DNA of 64,000 nucleotides. Origin: Riptortus pedestris. Its lineage: Eukaryota > Arthropoda > Insecta > Hemiptera > Alydidae. Below the pieces are notes generated by a model. It ran no database searches and was not told the origin of the DNA. It saw nothing but the letters and a program-made list of their open reading frames with translations. The stretch lies in the NCBI GenBank assembly GCA_019009955.1, contig CM032229.1, positions 84,653,001 to 84,717,000 on the forward strand, in the 5' to 3' direction. Positions 47,534-61,900 of this stretch are shown piece by piece. The position numbers and the translations under genes were made by a program. Within the stretch, counting starts at the first letter, position 1; every line of letters starts with the position of its first letter.

Positions 47534-50500
47534 GTATGAATATATATCATAGATCACAAATAGTTATTATTCATTACTTCAATACAAATGCCCCACACAC
47601 ATAAATACCACGACTTGGATCCACATACATGCCTCCAGACGACGCACAGTGGTCCCGATTCCCCATCATGGTGCAAAAATTCAGAATACCAACTATTTTT
47701 TTCTGAACCAAGTATACTTTCTTTGTTTCCATATTAACCCTGAACCTTGAAAATATATTAGTCCGTAAAATTACAACGAAAACATAAAAATGATTTTAAT
47801 TAAAAAAAAAAAAAAAAAAGCCCGGCATTAACTAAGCAGATTTCCCACTTGCATCACTTATTTGCATTTATCTCATAAAGTAAATGTTCAATGAGTAAAA
47901 TATTTGGTATATACGCTTCAAATAAAGTGATTCATGATATAACAGCTTATTGTTAATATTGCATGAGTAGGATTGGGGGTTTACTGAGGGCTGAAAACTG
48001 AAAAATGCAAATATCTCGATTAATATTCAAGATCAAGAATAAATGTTCAAGGATGAAGCCTCAAATTATATGAAGACCCTAAAAGCTGATAGACAATTAC
48101 TTTAAAGTTATTTTGTTTGTTGACTCACATTTAAGAGAATTAAATCGTAGAATGAAATTATAAGTAGTTTGAAAAGTATTTTCAGAATCAAAATACTGTG
48201 TATTATGTTGAGAAAACTATTGAATGGATAGGAGTCAATTCAGTAATTTGTTTAAAAGTAAAATATTTTGTCTATATATTGCACCGAATAACTATTCATT
48301 AGAGGAATTTCATAAATGTATGTAGAATAATCTATTTTTTTGCATTACTCAGCATGTTTATACAAAAATTATTCATTATCCTGAATGAGATTTGAGTGAA
48401 TCCATCCTGATTTCTCATTGCAGGTAGTTGGAGGGAAAATGCTTGAATGTATCCAATACATATTTTAAGGCTCTTTGTGAAGCAAGGTTTACATTGAATA
48501 TTTTCTCCTCGGTTCTAGTTTACAGCCATATGGCAATGTTGACTGAGATATTTTGAGATATAGAGTCATTCTTCTTCTTCATGCTGTGCACACTTTTGTT
48601 TAGTGTTGGGGCTAGACTATTGTCAACGTCCTGATATTTAGTTGTAAAAACTGTTTAAGGAAAAACAAACATAAAATATTCTCCTTCATTGTGTAAATGA
48701 TTAATCTAAAAAGCGTACATCTTTTCTGCAAAGGTCCAAGTAATTAGCTAACTGTGCTAACATCGTTCTAGGTTGAAATAATAATGGTGTCCGCGGAAGT
48801 AAACAATTAAGATTATTCCAAGTAAGCCTCTCTTCTGCCAATGATAAAAGAGCGCAAAATAGCGCATGTTGACAAAAATCATTTCCTGTATAAATATACA
48901 TAAAATTTCTCAATTTGCTTCAGGTACTCTCATGGAAAACTAATAAATTTTAATTAGAACGTGGGTAAAAAATGCCATGAAAAGAGTAAGCTGTGGGCTG
49001 TTTGATCGAGCAAATAAAAACATTGTTTGTTGTATGTCATACTACTGTACTGTTACTACCTATCTATGAATTTTTTTTCTTTTGAGTAGTTGTCACACAT
49101 GGAATGTGTACTGGCACATATCGGTTATATCATAACTTCAGTATACAATACTACATTTAACAAGTTGTTTTTTTCATAAATAATTTTCCATTGCTAATTA
49201 ACCTCTTCTATTAATAGCCCCGTAATTTTATTTAGTAATAATTTGATATAATATAATTTGATGGAGTAATATCCCCATAACTTTTATGTATTTGCCTTGC
49301 CTAAATTTTCCTTTTACTTATTAAAATGTTCAAAAATATTATAAAATGCACTGAACTTGCAGGTTTACTAGAAAGTGAGTATTTTATTCATACACTATAA
49401 TGCATTTTAATAATTTTTCCACTGAGAAATGTCCATGCTTTTATGGACGTCCAATGTTCCCATTCCCCTCTTAGCAGATTTCTCTCAAAGAAAATGAGCT
49501 GTGAAGTTTGTTTCAAGACAATTCAAATAACTATCGATCCTACACCTAGGAGATAACAAAAATGAGTGCTGCTAAAATTTATTTATACAACAGTCTACTA
49601 TCGCTCTTTAGGTCATAGTTTTGTTTCATCGTTGCCAAATCCGATATTTAAGCGATGTAAAAATAAAGTCCATCACACAGGTTTTGTGAAACTAAGCAGA
49701 TTTCCCACGTGATGGTATAACGCACTTATGATCTCATTCTCTATTTCTATGTAAAAAAGAAACCAAAAAAAAACCAAGAAATTAAAAATAACTGTCTTAA
49801 TAATTGAGTTACGAAAAAATTTATAGAGCAACAATTGTAGGGCATCAATAGCTTAACAAAATTGCTCCTGTAACATTTTGGGATACGACTCATAATAACA
49901 GATATTTTGAATTTTTAAAATTCCCCCCCCCCTCTAAATCACAATGAGCGGGTTTAGGGTTTGTGGCAAATCTGTTTAGTTTATGCAGCACCTGCATCAC
50001 TGACATTTATTTTACCTCTTTTAGTTTTCTTAACTGGCCCAAATGCATGGGTGCCAGTGTATTTCTTACCGCAAGTTAGTTTGCTAAAGCAATAACAAAT
50101 ATAAATCATAATTTCTGGTTCTCAAAAAATGATTATAAATCCAGTAGTGTACCCCAATATATTTCTACAATCGGTTTATCAGGTTGTAATCCTTGTTTGT
50201 GGCTACTTGGTAGCTCCGAATCCAAGCCACTAAGAAATCACAATTTACATTTATGAGTATGATAATGACATTGGTTGATACCAATATGAACAGGAAATAT
50301 TTTATATTATTCTAAATTCAATATTTATTATTTTCCATTGCACTATTTTGAAGAATTTGGTAAGTTTAGTTTCTAATGGAATCATACTGTTGTTATTTAT
50401 TTGCATTCATTAGAACTATTGGACCAATGTCCACTTTTAGTTGGTTGGTATTCTGAAGTCAATGCATAAACTGGATGAATAAGTAGCGAAGAATTTTACA

Positions 50501-53500
50501 CTTTTTTCTCTCATAGTTTAAGGATTGATTGCCATGGTTTTTAAAACAATATTTTCAATTTAGGCCCTTTTACTTTAAGGTGCGGGTTTATACTTCTATT
50601 TTTTTTAACCTGCGTAAAAAAAATGATTTTGATCATTTTTATTATTGGAAATGTATATTTTTTTCTAATTTATTACTCTTAATGTATGCACATTATAAAA
50701 TTACTTAAAAATTAAATGGCAGTTAAAGTATTTAAATTGATATCATTATTTGTTTGTTCCAGAGCTATGGTATCCATTATAAAAAAGAGCAAGAGATAGA
50801 AATGATAACTTATGTAGACTATGTAGAATATGATGGACCAGCCTATAGGGCAGGAATGAGAGAAGGTATAGCTTGTAACTTTTTTTATATAATCTATTTA
50901 CAAAATTATTAATTCATTAATATTCATTTCTGCTATGTTAACCAATTATTCCCAAAACTTCATAGCATTACCTTTATAATATGAGATTGAATAAATATTG
51001 ATCCATTTTTATTAATTTTAGGAGATGTTATTTTATCTATAAATGGACATGATATGGAGAAAACTGACCATAAGACTTTAGTAAATTTTATAAAAAACTG
51101 TGATTCCCGAATGAGGATGGTTGTCCTTTTTGAAGACTGTGTTAGAAAGGTTTGTAGTTTAAAAATAAGTTTTAAAATAATGTTAAATATATAAATACAT
51201 AACATATAGATTACAAGATAGGTTTATATTGTTCTCATGATAAAAACTTTCCTGAAGGCATGGGATAGAAAATACATGTAATGAGTACTAAAAAATAATT
51301 ATTTCATCTTTGTTCATTTCCTGAGACTTCATTAAAAGGATAATAAAATAATTAGGGTCTTTCTTCCCACTCTCCTGTGTCACAACAATCCGCATATATG
51401 TCAATTTTCTTAAGACCACCGACACAACTGCAGTCTGCATAGTTTATCACATACCAGGGAGGTGCTATATTACTCATGAGAACCAGTCAACAAATATTCA
51501 GAGAAAATAGTCAATAAAATTGTTTAAAAACTAAATTATCCTTATTAAAAATAATGATTGTAGAGGAGCTCAAACATATCCAAGGTTGATTCTCTGAACT
51601 TTGATATGTAAAATTCAGTTATTTTAAAACAAATACTAAAGTATTATTAAACAATTATTATCAAAATTAATAGTATATTTTAAAATACTGATTGCAATAT
51701 ACAGTGAGTAGTAAGTAAATACGTTTAAGTAATAGAGTAGCATTTAAGTAAAGTGTAGCAAACAAAACTTTCATTAAGTTACGTAAATAGGTGTTTTTAA
51801 TTTTTATGAAATGTGGTCTCTAAAATAATGTCTAGCCCACGAAATTTTATCATGTTCAGTATCAAAATGTAATATAAACTTATAATCAAAATAATATTTG
51901 GCCATCTTAAGAATAATACATTAATAAGTTCACATCGTCATGAATTATCTATATGTACCCAAGAACTTTAATAATTAACAATAATTTATGAATTAATATA
52001 AAACTTTTGATACAAAATTCAATGAAGTACCAGGATCTGTTGCACAGATTTGATGGGAGGTCAAGTGAGCCTTATCCAGGAGGTATTTTAGACCAAAAAT
52101 TGTTACTTCTTTATTCTTGTTGTTTTTCAATTTAATTGACCCACATTTATTGCTAAGTTAGTATCAGGAGGAGTGTTTATAATTGCCCAACCTCGAAGAC
52201 CTGGCAATAGCATAGCAAATTAATTTCATTTATGAAGTAGGTAGAACAGCATCTTTACCCACTAGACCATTGCTCCATCCCAAATGACACAAACATCTTT
52301 ATATTCAAATATTAGGTGTTTAAATACTGAGATTCCTAAAGATTTCCAATTTAAAATCCAATAGCAATAGCTGAATCATGTGTATTAAAACACATTTCTA
52401 GACTTACGAGATATGCATTTTATATTTACAAGAGATCCATTTTTGCCTATGTACATAAAGTTCAAACATTTTGTAACAACCCTTGTTGAGTAAAAATAAA
52501 TAATTAATACTCAGAGGGGCAATATTGAAAAGTATTCCATTTGAATACATGTCAAATTGGTTAATTATCTTCTAAACTTCTTCATGATTAAGCTGATTAT
52601 TTTAACCACATGTATAAATAAATATGTAATATTCAGTTTAATGGCAAGGGTCACCAATAAAAACACCATTCTTTCCCCACAAACTTTATTTACAATTGCC
52701 CTACATGTTTGTGGCTAACATACCATTCTCTTCTGGTTTCAATGACCTCCCCATTGAGGAAGGGTCTGTCTTAACGAATGTAAGAGGGAACAGGTAGGTG
52801 GTAAGTAATTGATAACCCTTCCCATTAAACTATGAAGAATATGTAAAAATATTGATTCCAGAATAAGATGAATACATAAATATGGTAATTATATTAGACC
52901 TGGAAAATAAACTCTAATTTCAATGTGCCTGGTTAACTTGGATTTATGAACAGTTTGTCAAGAATACTAACTTTTAGAGATGAGAGGAAATTTTGATAGA
53001 ATTTAATAGTCCTAATGGTTCTTTATTGCAAGTTGAATTTTATGCTTTCGATTAATGTAAATTAACTACATTTGATATATTTATATACATAACATACTAA
53101 TGGGATATAGCATACATTAAAAATAAATCATCTCTGTTAGAATACATATGAATAAAGAAAATATTTCTTAGGTTGCTCTCCATATGCGGTACATTCAATT
53201 GCAAAGGCTTCTTCAAGCTAAAATGTCAGAGCTTGAGAGAATATGTGTGAAAGAGAAGGAACTTCTTGAAGGGAAATGGAAAACTCATAGCCTTCCCGCC
53301 AGGAAGAAAGGAGGAAAAGCTGTTGATCCTGTTTTAAATACAGTTGAAAATGGTTGGTGTAACTTATGTATAACACATTTTTATATTATTTTTTTTTTTT
53401 TTGCAAAACACATCACATATGAATTAAAACTAGGGTGATTCAAAAGTTTCTGTGTTTTATATTACTTTATTTATGTCAACATATTTTTGATTAACAGACA

Positions 53501-55946
53501 TCTATTCTCCGAAATATAAACCATCAGTTTTTATCTCTAGCCATATTTGTGCCAAATTTTCTAGGCCATTTTCAAATGATGAGCCTTTTGATGCAAATAA
53601 TTCTTTACACCCATTAGCACTTCTTCCAATCAGTTAAAATACCTACCACAGAAAAAGTGTGCTATGTACTAAGGAGATTATATGAAGTTGGATGATCTGG
53701 ACTTCAGGCTGGTTGAGGAGAAGATTGAATTCCAACACGTTGATTTTTGCTCTGATACCCTAAATATGCTGAGGTACTACATTGTCTTGTCCAAAATCAG
53801 TTTACTTTCCATTCACCAGTGCTGTCTACCATTGGGTTAAAGCTCCTCTCTCAAGTTGTGTAGAATAAACTTCTGAGGGGACTAACTCAAAGTGAAGTAT
53901 ACACACAAAATTTCCCCTTATACAGATCATAACTTTTTTAAAAAAAAATCACACTCTTCTTGAGACGGAGAGAGATGGTTGACATGGTTTGGTTAACCCA
54001 ATGTTTGTGTTATTAGGAGTTTTGAAAAATCTATTTTGCAATACAAGTTGTTCATTAAAATTAATGCCATTTGATTTTTTTTTTTTTTTAAATTGCCAGC
54101 CTTCATTCTGCCAAACATTGTGGAGAACTTCTGCTAAGGCTACTCCTAGTTCTGAAACAAATTTCTGTATGATTGTTTATGGATCTTTTACTCATAGACA
54201 TTTGAGATATTTGAATATTAAGATCATAATCTCCTTCCTTGGCTTAATTTAAACCAAGTTTATGTAGCACAGCTCGGCACTACATCTGCCCTCACTACTT
54301 ACAAACTTCATGGGCAAATCAAATATCAGTGACTCTGTATCTTATTTTAAAGTAGTACTTCAGAATAGTAGTAATTTCCAGCTCTCTCATGTTAAAAAGT
54401 GTAGAAAAGTAAACAATAGTTGTTGCCTTGTCAAAGTTAAATTTAAGACTTCTAACATAGTGTTTTTAATCTTTAGGGTATAATACCTCAAAGGCAAATA
54501 TTGCAGGTCTTAGTGACAAATCTTTTGTTAATCAATTATAATCAATAACCAAAAAAAAAAAGTGTAGACTCCTTAACCACCCTAGTTAAGATATCTAAAG
54601 CCTTATTTTGTGACTGGAAAAAATAATATACCACAATTCCACTAGTTCTTAGGCATATTTGATTTATATAGTCTTAAATTTTATATATATTTTTTATATA
54701 GAGTCGGATAGATTGTCACATGGACAATAGAAATTTATTTAGTGATAAGTGTACATTAATAAATCATATAAACAACAATATATTTCTTAAGAAAATAAAA
54801 ACTCATGACAAAAGTATATATTTTATACCTTTTATTCATAATATGTATGCTGTATTCATTTATAAATAAATCAAATTCTAGGAGAATCAGTAGGATACTG
54901 TCGGCCAACTGTATCAACTGAAGACATGGCACGTGCAACCCCACCTCCTGGGTTTGGACCTCCCTTAGTAATGGTGTATCCACAATATCAATATGTAGAT
55001 CAACAAGGAAGAGCTTATATTATTAGGCCACCACATAGCAGTTCTGAATACCTACCTCCCTGGCCAAGGTAATTTTTACTTGTTCAATTTCTTTACACAT
55101 TTATGTGCAAAATGTAATACTGTCTCTTTAAAAATTAAAAAATAGACAGGGGTTACGGTAAATTTATTTGTTCTGGATTATTTATACCTAATGAAAATCT
55201 TGATATGACCCTCATATGCATCCTCATCTATTATGTAGTATTGAATGAAAATACTTTTGAACATCACATCTTGAGATGAACATTTAAAGAATTTTTTTTT
55301 AAATGAGTAAAGACTCAATAGCTGATTTTCCTTAAGGGGAATTTTGTAAATAATAGCTGTACTTAAAACTGATTCTATTTTTTGAAATACTTGAAAAACT
55401 CATTACAAAATTCAGACTGAAAGTATTCTAATGCTCTAAAGATTATCTTATTATTACTTTTTTTAATGAGTACTAACAAAGAAAGTTGTTTTTGCATTTT
55501 GCTAGGTAAGTAAAATATTTGAATAAAGAGTAGGTGAGGGAACTACCTCTAGTAGTAGGAGGAGCTGCTAAAACAGTTAGCCGGCCCTGGCCTATCATTG
55601 AATGAGCCCTAGTTTTAGTTGCTAGCACTGCACATTTATTGTTCTCCTTAACATGAAATTTGAATTCAGAAGAACTGTCCTTCAAATTTTTCCATCAGTC
55701 CAATGGTGACTTCTGGGCATTCTGATCTGTATTTCTCCCTTTTTAGCTTCCCCATACAAAAAAAAAAAGACTTAAAAATAAATGGTTATCAGATGGTAAG
55801 TAACAGAACAGCTTAAGTAAAAATTATAACAGTTGGAGTTGGGGATTATAGAAGACTGAAAATTACATAAAACTAACTCAGTTAAATTGAAAGTTAGAAC
55901 AAGAACTGCAGATCATTACTTTATCAACAAGGGATGCTTGAGCATT

Positions 55947-55997
<51 letters not shown>

Positions 55998-58900
55998 GTG
56001 TGTGTGTAATGTAATATGTATATATACTCAGTTAATTTTCGAGTTAGAATAAGGAATATATATATTCCTTATTCTAACTCGAAAATTAACTGAGTTAGTT
56101 GCATATCATTTTCAGTCTTCTATAAACCACAACTCCTACTCATATGACTTTCACTTGAAGCTATTTTGTTACTCAGCATCTGATATCCATTTAAAAAAAA
56201 AATGCAAGGGGTAATTAAAAAGAGAAATAAAGATTTGGATGCCCAGAAGACATTATTACACTGAAGGAAATCTTTGAAGGAGAGTTCTTTTGAATTCATA
56301 TATACATAAATTTGAAACTGCTTGGGGTGTAAAACTCTCTGGCGACTTATTTTATTGTTTTCTGAAGATAATATTGAGTCTATTATTTTTCCATTTCAAA
56401 TTTTCATAATAAAAAAAAGGTGATTATCAGCTACTCTTTGACCAAGATGATTTATTTGGCAAGACCTAACTTTGGGGTTAAGGATTAATGCGTATATAAT
56501 CAACTATGATCTTATTTTAACAATTGTTTTCTTTAATAATTAAGTTGGTGCTTCAAGATTCTGAAATAACAGATATTTATCTAATTTTTTTATGCCATTT
56601 CATAACACTAATACAAATACAAATTGCATGGAAATAATTAACGGCATAAATCTTAAACTATCACTGTCTTTATTAATTTGTGGTGCCTATACCATTTTGA
56701 TTTTCAAAACCATTCCTAACTAAAATTAAATTGAAAATAGAATAAATTTATTAAAGTAAGTAGTAATAAGTAATATATATTGCAGTCCTTACCAAAGTCG
56801 TTCAGAAGTAAGTGCAGGGAGGGGAGTTGTGAGGAGGTGCTCTGCAAGCAGTGTGACTGGCCATGAATCAAGAGGCTATCATCAAAGTAATGGTGTAGCA
56901 TCAGCAACAACTCAAAATTCAAAGCAAAAATGTAAGTAAAATTAATTTTGATTTGAAATTAGATACAAACATTAGAATTTATCATTATAAAAACAAATAA
57001 CTATAATACAGAGAAAAATATTTAAAACATATTACACATAAAATAATATTAATCAACATTTTCTAAAACTTCAACAAGAATATGAGGGAATAAATTGGTC
57101 TAATTTGAAATAGATTTCTAACAGGGTTACTCAAGGTTCACGCATGCTAGTGTTGTTTGATACTAAAGTAATTTTACAAGTAATACTATTTCAACATAAG
57201 GCACTTGTAATAAATTAATTGTAATAAGCTTATTTACTAAACTTAGATTATATTTCTGTACTACCTTGAAACATTCTTCTAATATTTTCTGTATTTCACA
57301 ATGTGCACATCTTTCTTGAAATAGCATAAGTATACAACTACTAAATTGTACTTCTCTTTTATGTAGTACCCAATTAACATTTTTCTAAACATGTCCTTCA
57401 TTGTTTATATTAACACTGAAATTTAATTAGAATTAATGACTCAAAAAAGAATTGGAAGAGGGCAATTTCAGTTTTCAATCTCACCTTTCCTGCTTAAGTG
57501 GCATACTTCCATTATACTAGTGATATAAAACTGAAGAACTTAAAGTTTCTATTCATTTCTAATTTTCCATTAATTAAAATCAAATACAACTGGATTTAAT
57601 ATATCTAATAAATAATACAACTTCCAATGGAATATAGATTTTTTAAAACTAAATTTGTTATGTAACTGTTTATTTTTTTTTTTATTCATTTATTTTTAAT
57701 TTCAAACCTAATTCAGATTAATTAGATATAATCCAGATAATATAAGATATTACTAATATAAAGCTTAAATTAGTAATTTTACAATGGGTCATACAATTGG
57801 AAGAGCACATCCTGTGTTGTAGCAAGGAGCAGCAGCCAGAAAAGCCATCACTGTAATCCATGCATGCAGAGTGCAACCAGCCCTCAGGATAACACAAGTT
57901 TAGAGGCATATGATCTTGCTAGCCCTTGTTGCAACTCTCACTGTGTCCCCTCTCGAAGAAGGAGGCACCATCACAAATCAAAGAAAAGTTCATCATCTTC
58001 CAATAGTGAGAGGGGTACGACTATTCTTTCACCCCTAAAATAGACGCATTGTCTTAAATAGCTATGTGTTTACCTTTTCCTTCCTAATATGTGTTAGTTA
58101 TGCATGGTAACTTACCTTGTTTATGTTTTAAGCGCATGCCCTTCCTTCTTTCCCATTACTGAGAACATAGGTATGTGTTTGTGGTATAAAATAGTACTTT
58201 TAATGTATATGTAAACTTCTCTTGCCTGTTTATTAAAAGTTTGATAGTAATTTAGCTTTTATTTTTTAACACTTAGCTCCTACTTTATTTTTTTATCATT
58301 TCACAATAAATAAATCAAACATAATCGTTTAATTATTGAAATATCACAGTGAGTGGGATTAATAATATTAAAAATAAAAGCAAATATCCTCTGCCCCCAA
58401 TAAAAACAATACAAGGAAACATATTAAATAGTAGATCTTCTCATAATAGGTGAGGTTACTGATTAAAACTACATACCACAGAAAAGGTTTATTTAACACT
58501 TGAATATCCGCAGAATGTGAGGTGCTCTTCAAATGTTTCAATTAGTGGTTCAGACGTATGACTCAAAAAGGATTGATTCAGACGTACCAAAAGCATTACT
58601 ATAATTTTTTATTTGTTGCAAATGGTGTTACCACTTAAGCCAAAGTAAAAGTTATTGGTGACAGCTTTAACACAAAAAAAAATAAAAATACTTTTTTGTC
58701 GAATACTTCCAAAGGAATTTAAATTAATGAATTGAAATACCAAGTTTGAGGGAATTACTTCTTTTGTTTAAAATGAAGTCGGTGCATTGTATTGTGCATA
58801 TCTCACAATGAAAAAGAAAACTGTCACATCGGAGTTCCATAAACTAAGCAGATTTCCCACGCACTGAAGTAAAAATCCGATGAGTAGAAGTAGGGGTTTA

Positions 58901-61900
58901 CTGAAGGATAAAAAGAAGAAAGAATGTACAACTCGCTTGATATTTGAGCTACGAGAAAGTTTATGAAATTACAATAGTACACTATTAACTTAACAACAAG
59001 AGTGGTTCTATAACATTTTACGATCCAACTCATAATAACAAATATACTTTGAATTTACGAATTCCCCCTCCAACTAAACCCTCCTCCCTATTCCTGGCCC
59101 GATTTCAGCTAATAACAAATATAATTTTTAGAGTTGACTGAAATAGTTAAATATCAAGTGTCGTATATATAAAATAAACATGTTTACAAGAATCTAAAAT
59201 CTTACTTAATGATGATGTCATCACACAACAAATTTGCATATGCATCTTATTATAAAGGTTTCTTGAAAATAATACTTGGCATTAAGCTTAAAATATATTG
59301 ATGCATGATATAACAGCTTATTGTTAATAAGACTTGCTTAGGAGTTGTCTGAAGGCTGAAAACTAAGAAATCTAAATATCTCAGTTAATATTCATAGAGA
59401 ACAAGTGTATATAACTACATTTATAGGTACTTGAATGTGAAAAAAGATTGGCTTTATACAATTTTTTGATCTGACTTAAAATAACGTTGATATTTTAAAC
59501 ATTTAAAATTCCCCTCCCCCGGGAAAAAAAATTAATAAGTGTTATAATAAATTAATATACTATTTGTTCTTCTTATATTTCATTAATTATTTCTCCTATA
59601 TAAATAATTTATAAGAATACTTATATCATCTTACTTATTTATTTATTTTTATATTAATACCCTAAACTCAGCTCTTTATATTTAACAGTAATGTAACTTT
59701 ATCGGAAAAAAGTGATTTATGTCTGAAACTCCTACAGGTGGAGAATACAAGGAGAAGCAATGCAAAATGGTAGGGCCATTATGTCAGGGTGCATCATCAG
59801 GATATCAAACTTCAGGATCCACACAAACCTCACACAGACATCATCATCACCATCAGACTGGGCGAAGGTAAAATATAGCTCTAATATTCCACAGTTATAG
59901 AATTCTGTAAAGATGAAGGCCAGTAAAACTATTTAGCTTGAGGACCTAATCTGAGAAGGACATAATTAATAATAAAGAGGATATATTCTTCTAAATATGA
60001 GATTATATCTATTCTGTAAGTGAGATAAAGCGCAATAAAATTTTCAGTCAATTTACTCAATAAAGAAAAATTAATTGAGGCAGTAATCTTGTTAAAAAAT
60101 AAATAAAAAAAAAAAAAAAATTGAAATAGTTTAACAATGAATAAGCACTTTATTCTGTTATTAACAATGTGATCTTCAATTTCATTTATTGAGATAGTTG
60201 TGATTAAGTTGAAGTAGTAAAAATTATGCACTTAAAATGGCAATTGTTTATTTGTAATGAGGAAAAACTCCAATCATTCGATTTGTTGCAATTAAACTTC
60301 ATGGAAGGAGTTTATCTGTTACCTAAGCTTGTGAAGCAACTAGAACTAGTATCATTTTGCCTGTTCAGTTCACCATTAGTAAGTGAATTGTGAACAGTTT
60401 CATTATTTTTAGTCACTTCTTATTATCATTTTAATGTCATTCACACTCTACTCTACTGAGGCTAATATACAGTTTTCTACTTAGCATGGAACTAACGATT
60501 TTATTTAGTTGGTGCTTCTAAGGCTTTAGAAGTTGAACAGGAGACCTAAGACAAACTTCTTAACATATGAAAATCATATTAAGAAAATGATAACTCCATT
60601 AATGTTCAAGTTAGAAGAAAATGTACTCAATGATTTTTCAAGTAAGAAAAACTATTCTAAGAAATGACATAAACAACTGGATTGGTTATTTAATTTTTTT
60701 AATTTGTTGTAAAATTAACCCCATTCCACTTTGCTGGTGTAAAGATCATGTTAATTATGACAACCATGGTGGTATAGATATTAAATCAATAGCAAAGATA
60801 CATAAGTAATGGATGAAAAAGTCGTGTTTGATGATGTATTAGATAGATAATTCCTATAAGAATCTTGAAGACTGATGAAATAGTGGTCTATGAAGGGCTA
60901 CCAAAGTGAGAACTGGATGAAATAATTAAAGCACTTTTCTTTTGTATCACTATAATATGGCTGAGTGAAAGTAGAGTCAGAGAAAGAGGTAAACTTATAT
61001 TTTAAACCTGAATTAGAGACACGTGAGACTTGATTATATGATCAATAATGAGAGTGGGTTTTAATTGAAGAGACTCTTCTTTAGTTTGGGCTTGCAAACT
61101 GTGAACCCCTGTTGTCTCAAAAAGATTAGTAATTAAACCTAGAGAATCAGAAGGAACTGTAAGAAATATAGATCTGAATGACAGATTCGACCCAGAGTAA
61201 TGGGTATGGCTACTTCATCTCTAGTACTGTAAAATTATAAATACATCAGCAGCTAACACTCATTTTTCATTGAGAGAAGAAGCTGGGAGCATGATTAGTA
61301 AAATGTTGATAGTCAACACCCGAAGGCCTTGACAATCATGACATGGGCTCCAGAAGTCTAAAAGAACATTTGGAATAGATATTTCTGATTTCTCTAATAT
61401 TGGTATAGGGTCTATAGAACATTTTTAGTATATGATTCATACTTAATGCCTTCACATAATTAGCAACTTGTTCTTTCATCACATGGCGTATTTCCTAAAG
61501 ACCATTTTCAGTGTTCTGGTTATGGTTTACAAAATAAAACTGATAATTTTTGTAATAAAGTGGTACTGACAAGTATGCTTGTTGTTATTTTGGCCAGATA
61601 ACTATACTTTTTTATGACCACAAAATGTGTTTACCCTTCATATGTCTTTAGTTTATTGAATTAAATATTGTTAATACCATTAGAAATTGCATTGCAATAA
61701 TTATTTAATTAAACTGGTTGTTTCTTTCTTTTTTGTAGATATTTCAACCTAGTCAGTCAATGCAGTTTACATTCATGTACATCAAGTGAAATCAATAGCA
61801 ACCAAGAGAAGCCTACGAGGGGTGCTGAGAACAATGACAGCAGTGCTGCATCTTACACTACATCTCTGAGCACTGATACCCTTTATTGGGGTGAACCACA

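Larger units (their letters stand above)
47534..50762 (+). other. tamalin intron a-b
   Basis: 3.2-kb GT-AG intron. It holds four HINE fragments (described separately) in both orientations; the rest is AT-rich with no coding signal. Confidence 0.8.

Noticed and set aside
53353..53360. Alternative donor GTGTAA for tamalin exon d
   Set aside because: It would shift the phase and bring a stop into exon e; GTTGGT keeps the frame open.
57823..57826. Alternative acceptor CAAG|GAGCAGC for tamalin exon g
   Set aside because: It would form TGA across the junction with the T left from exon f.
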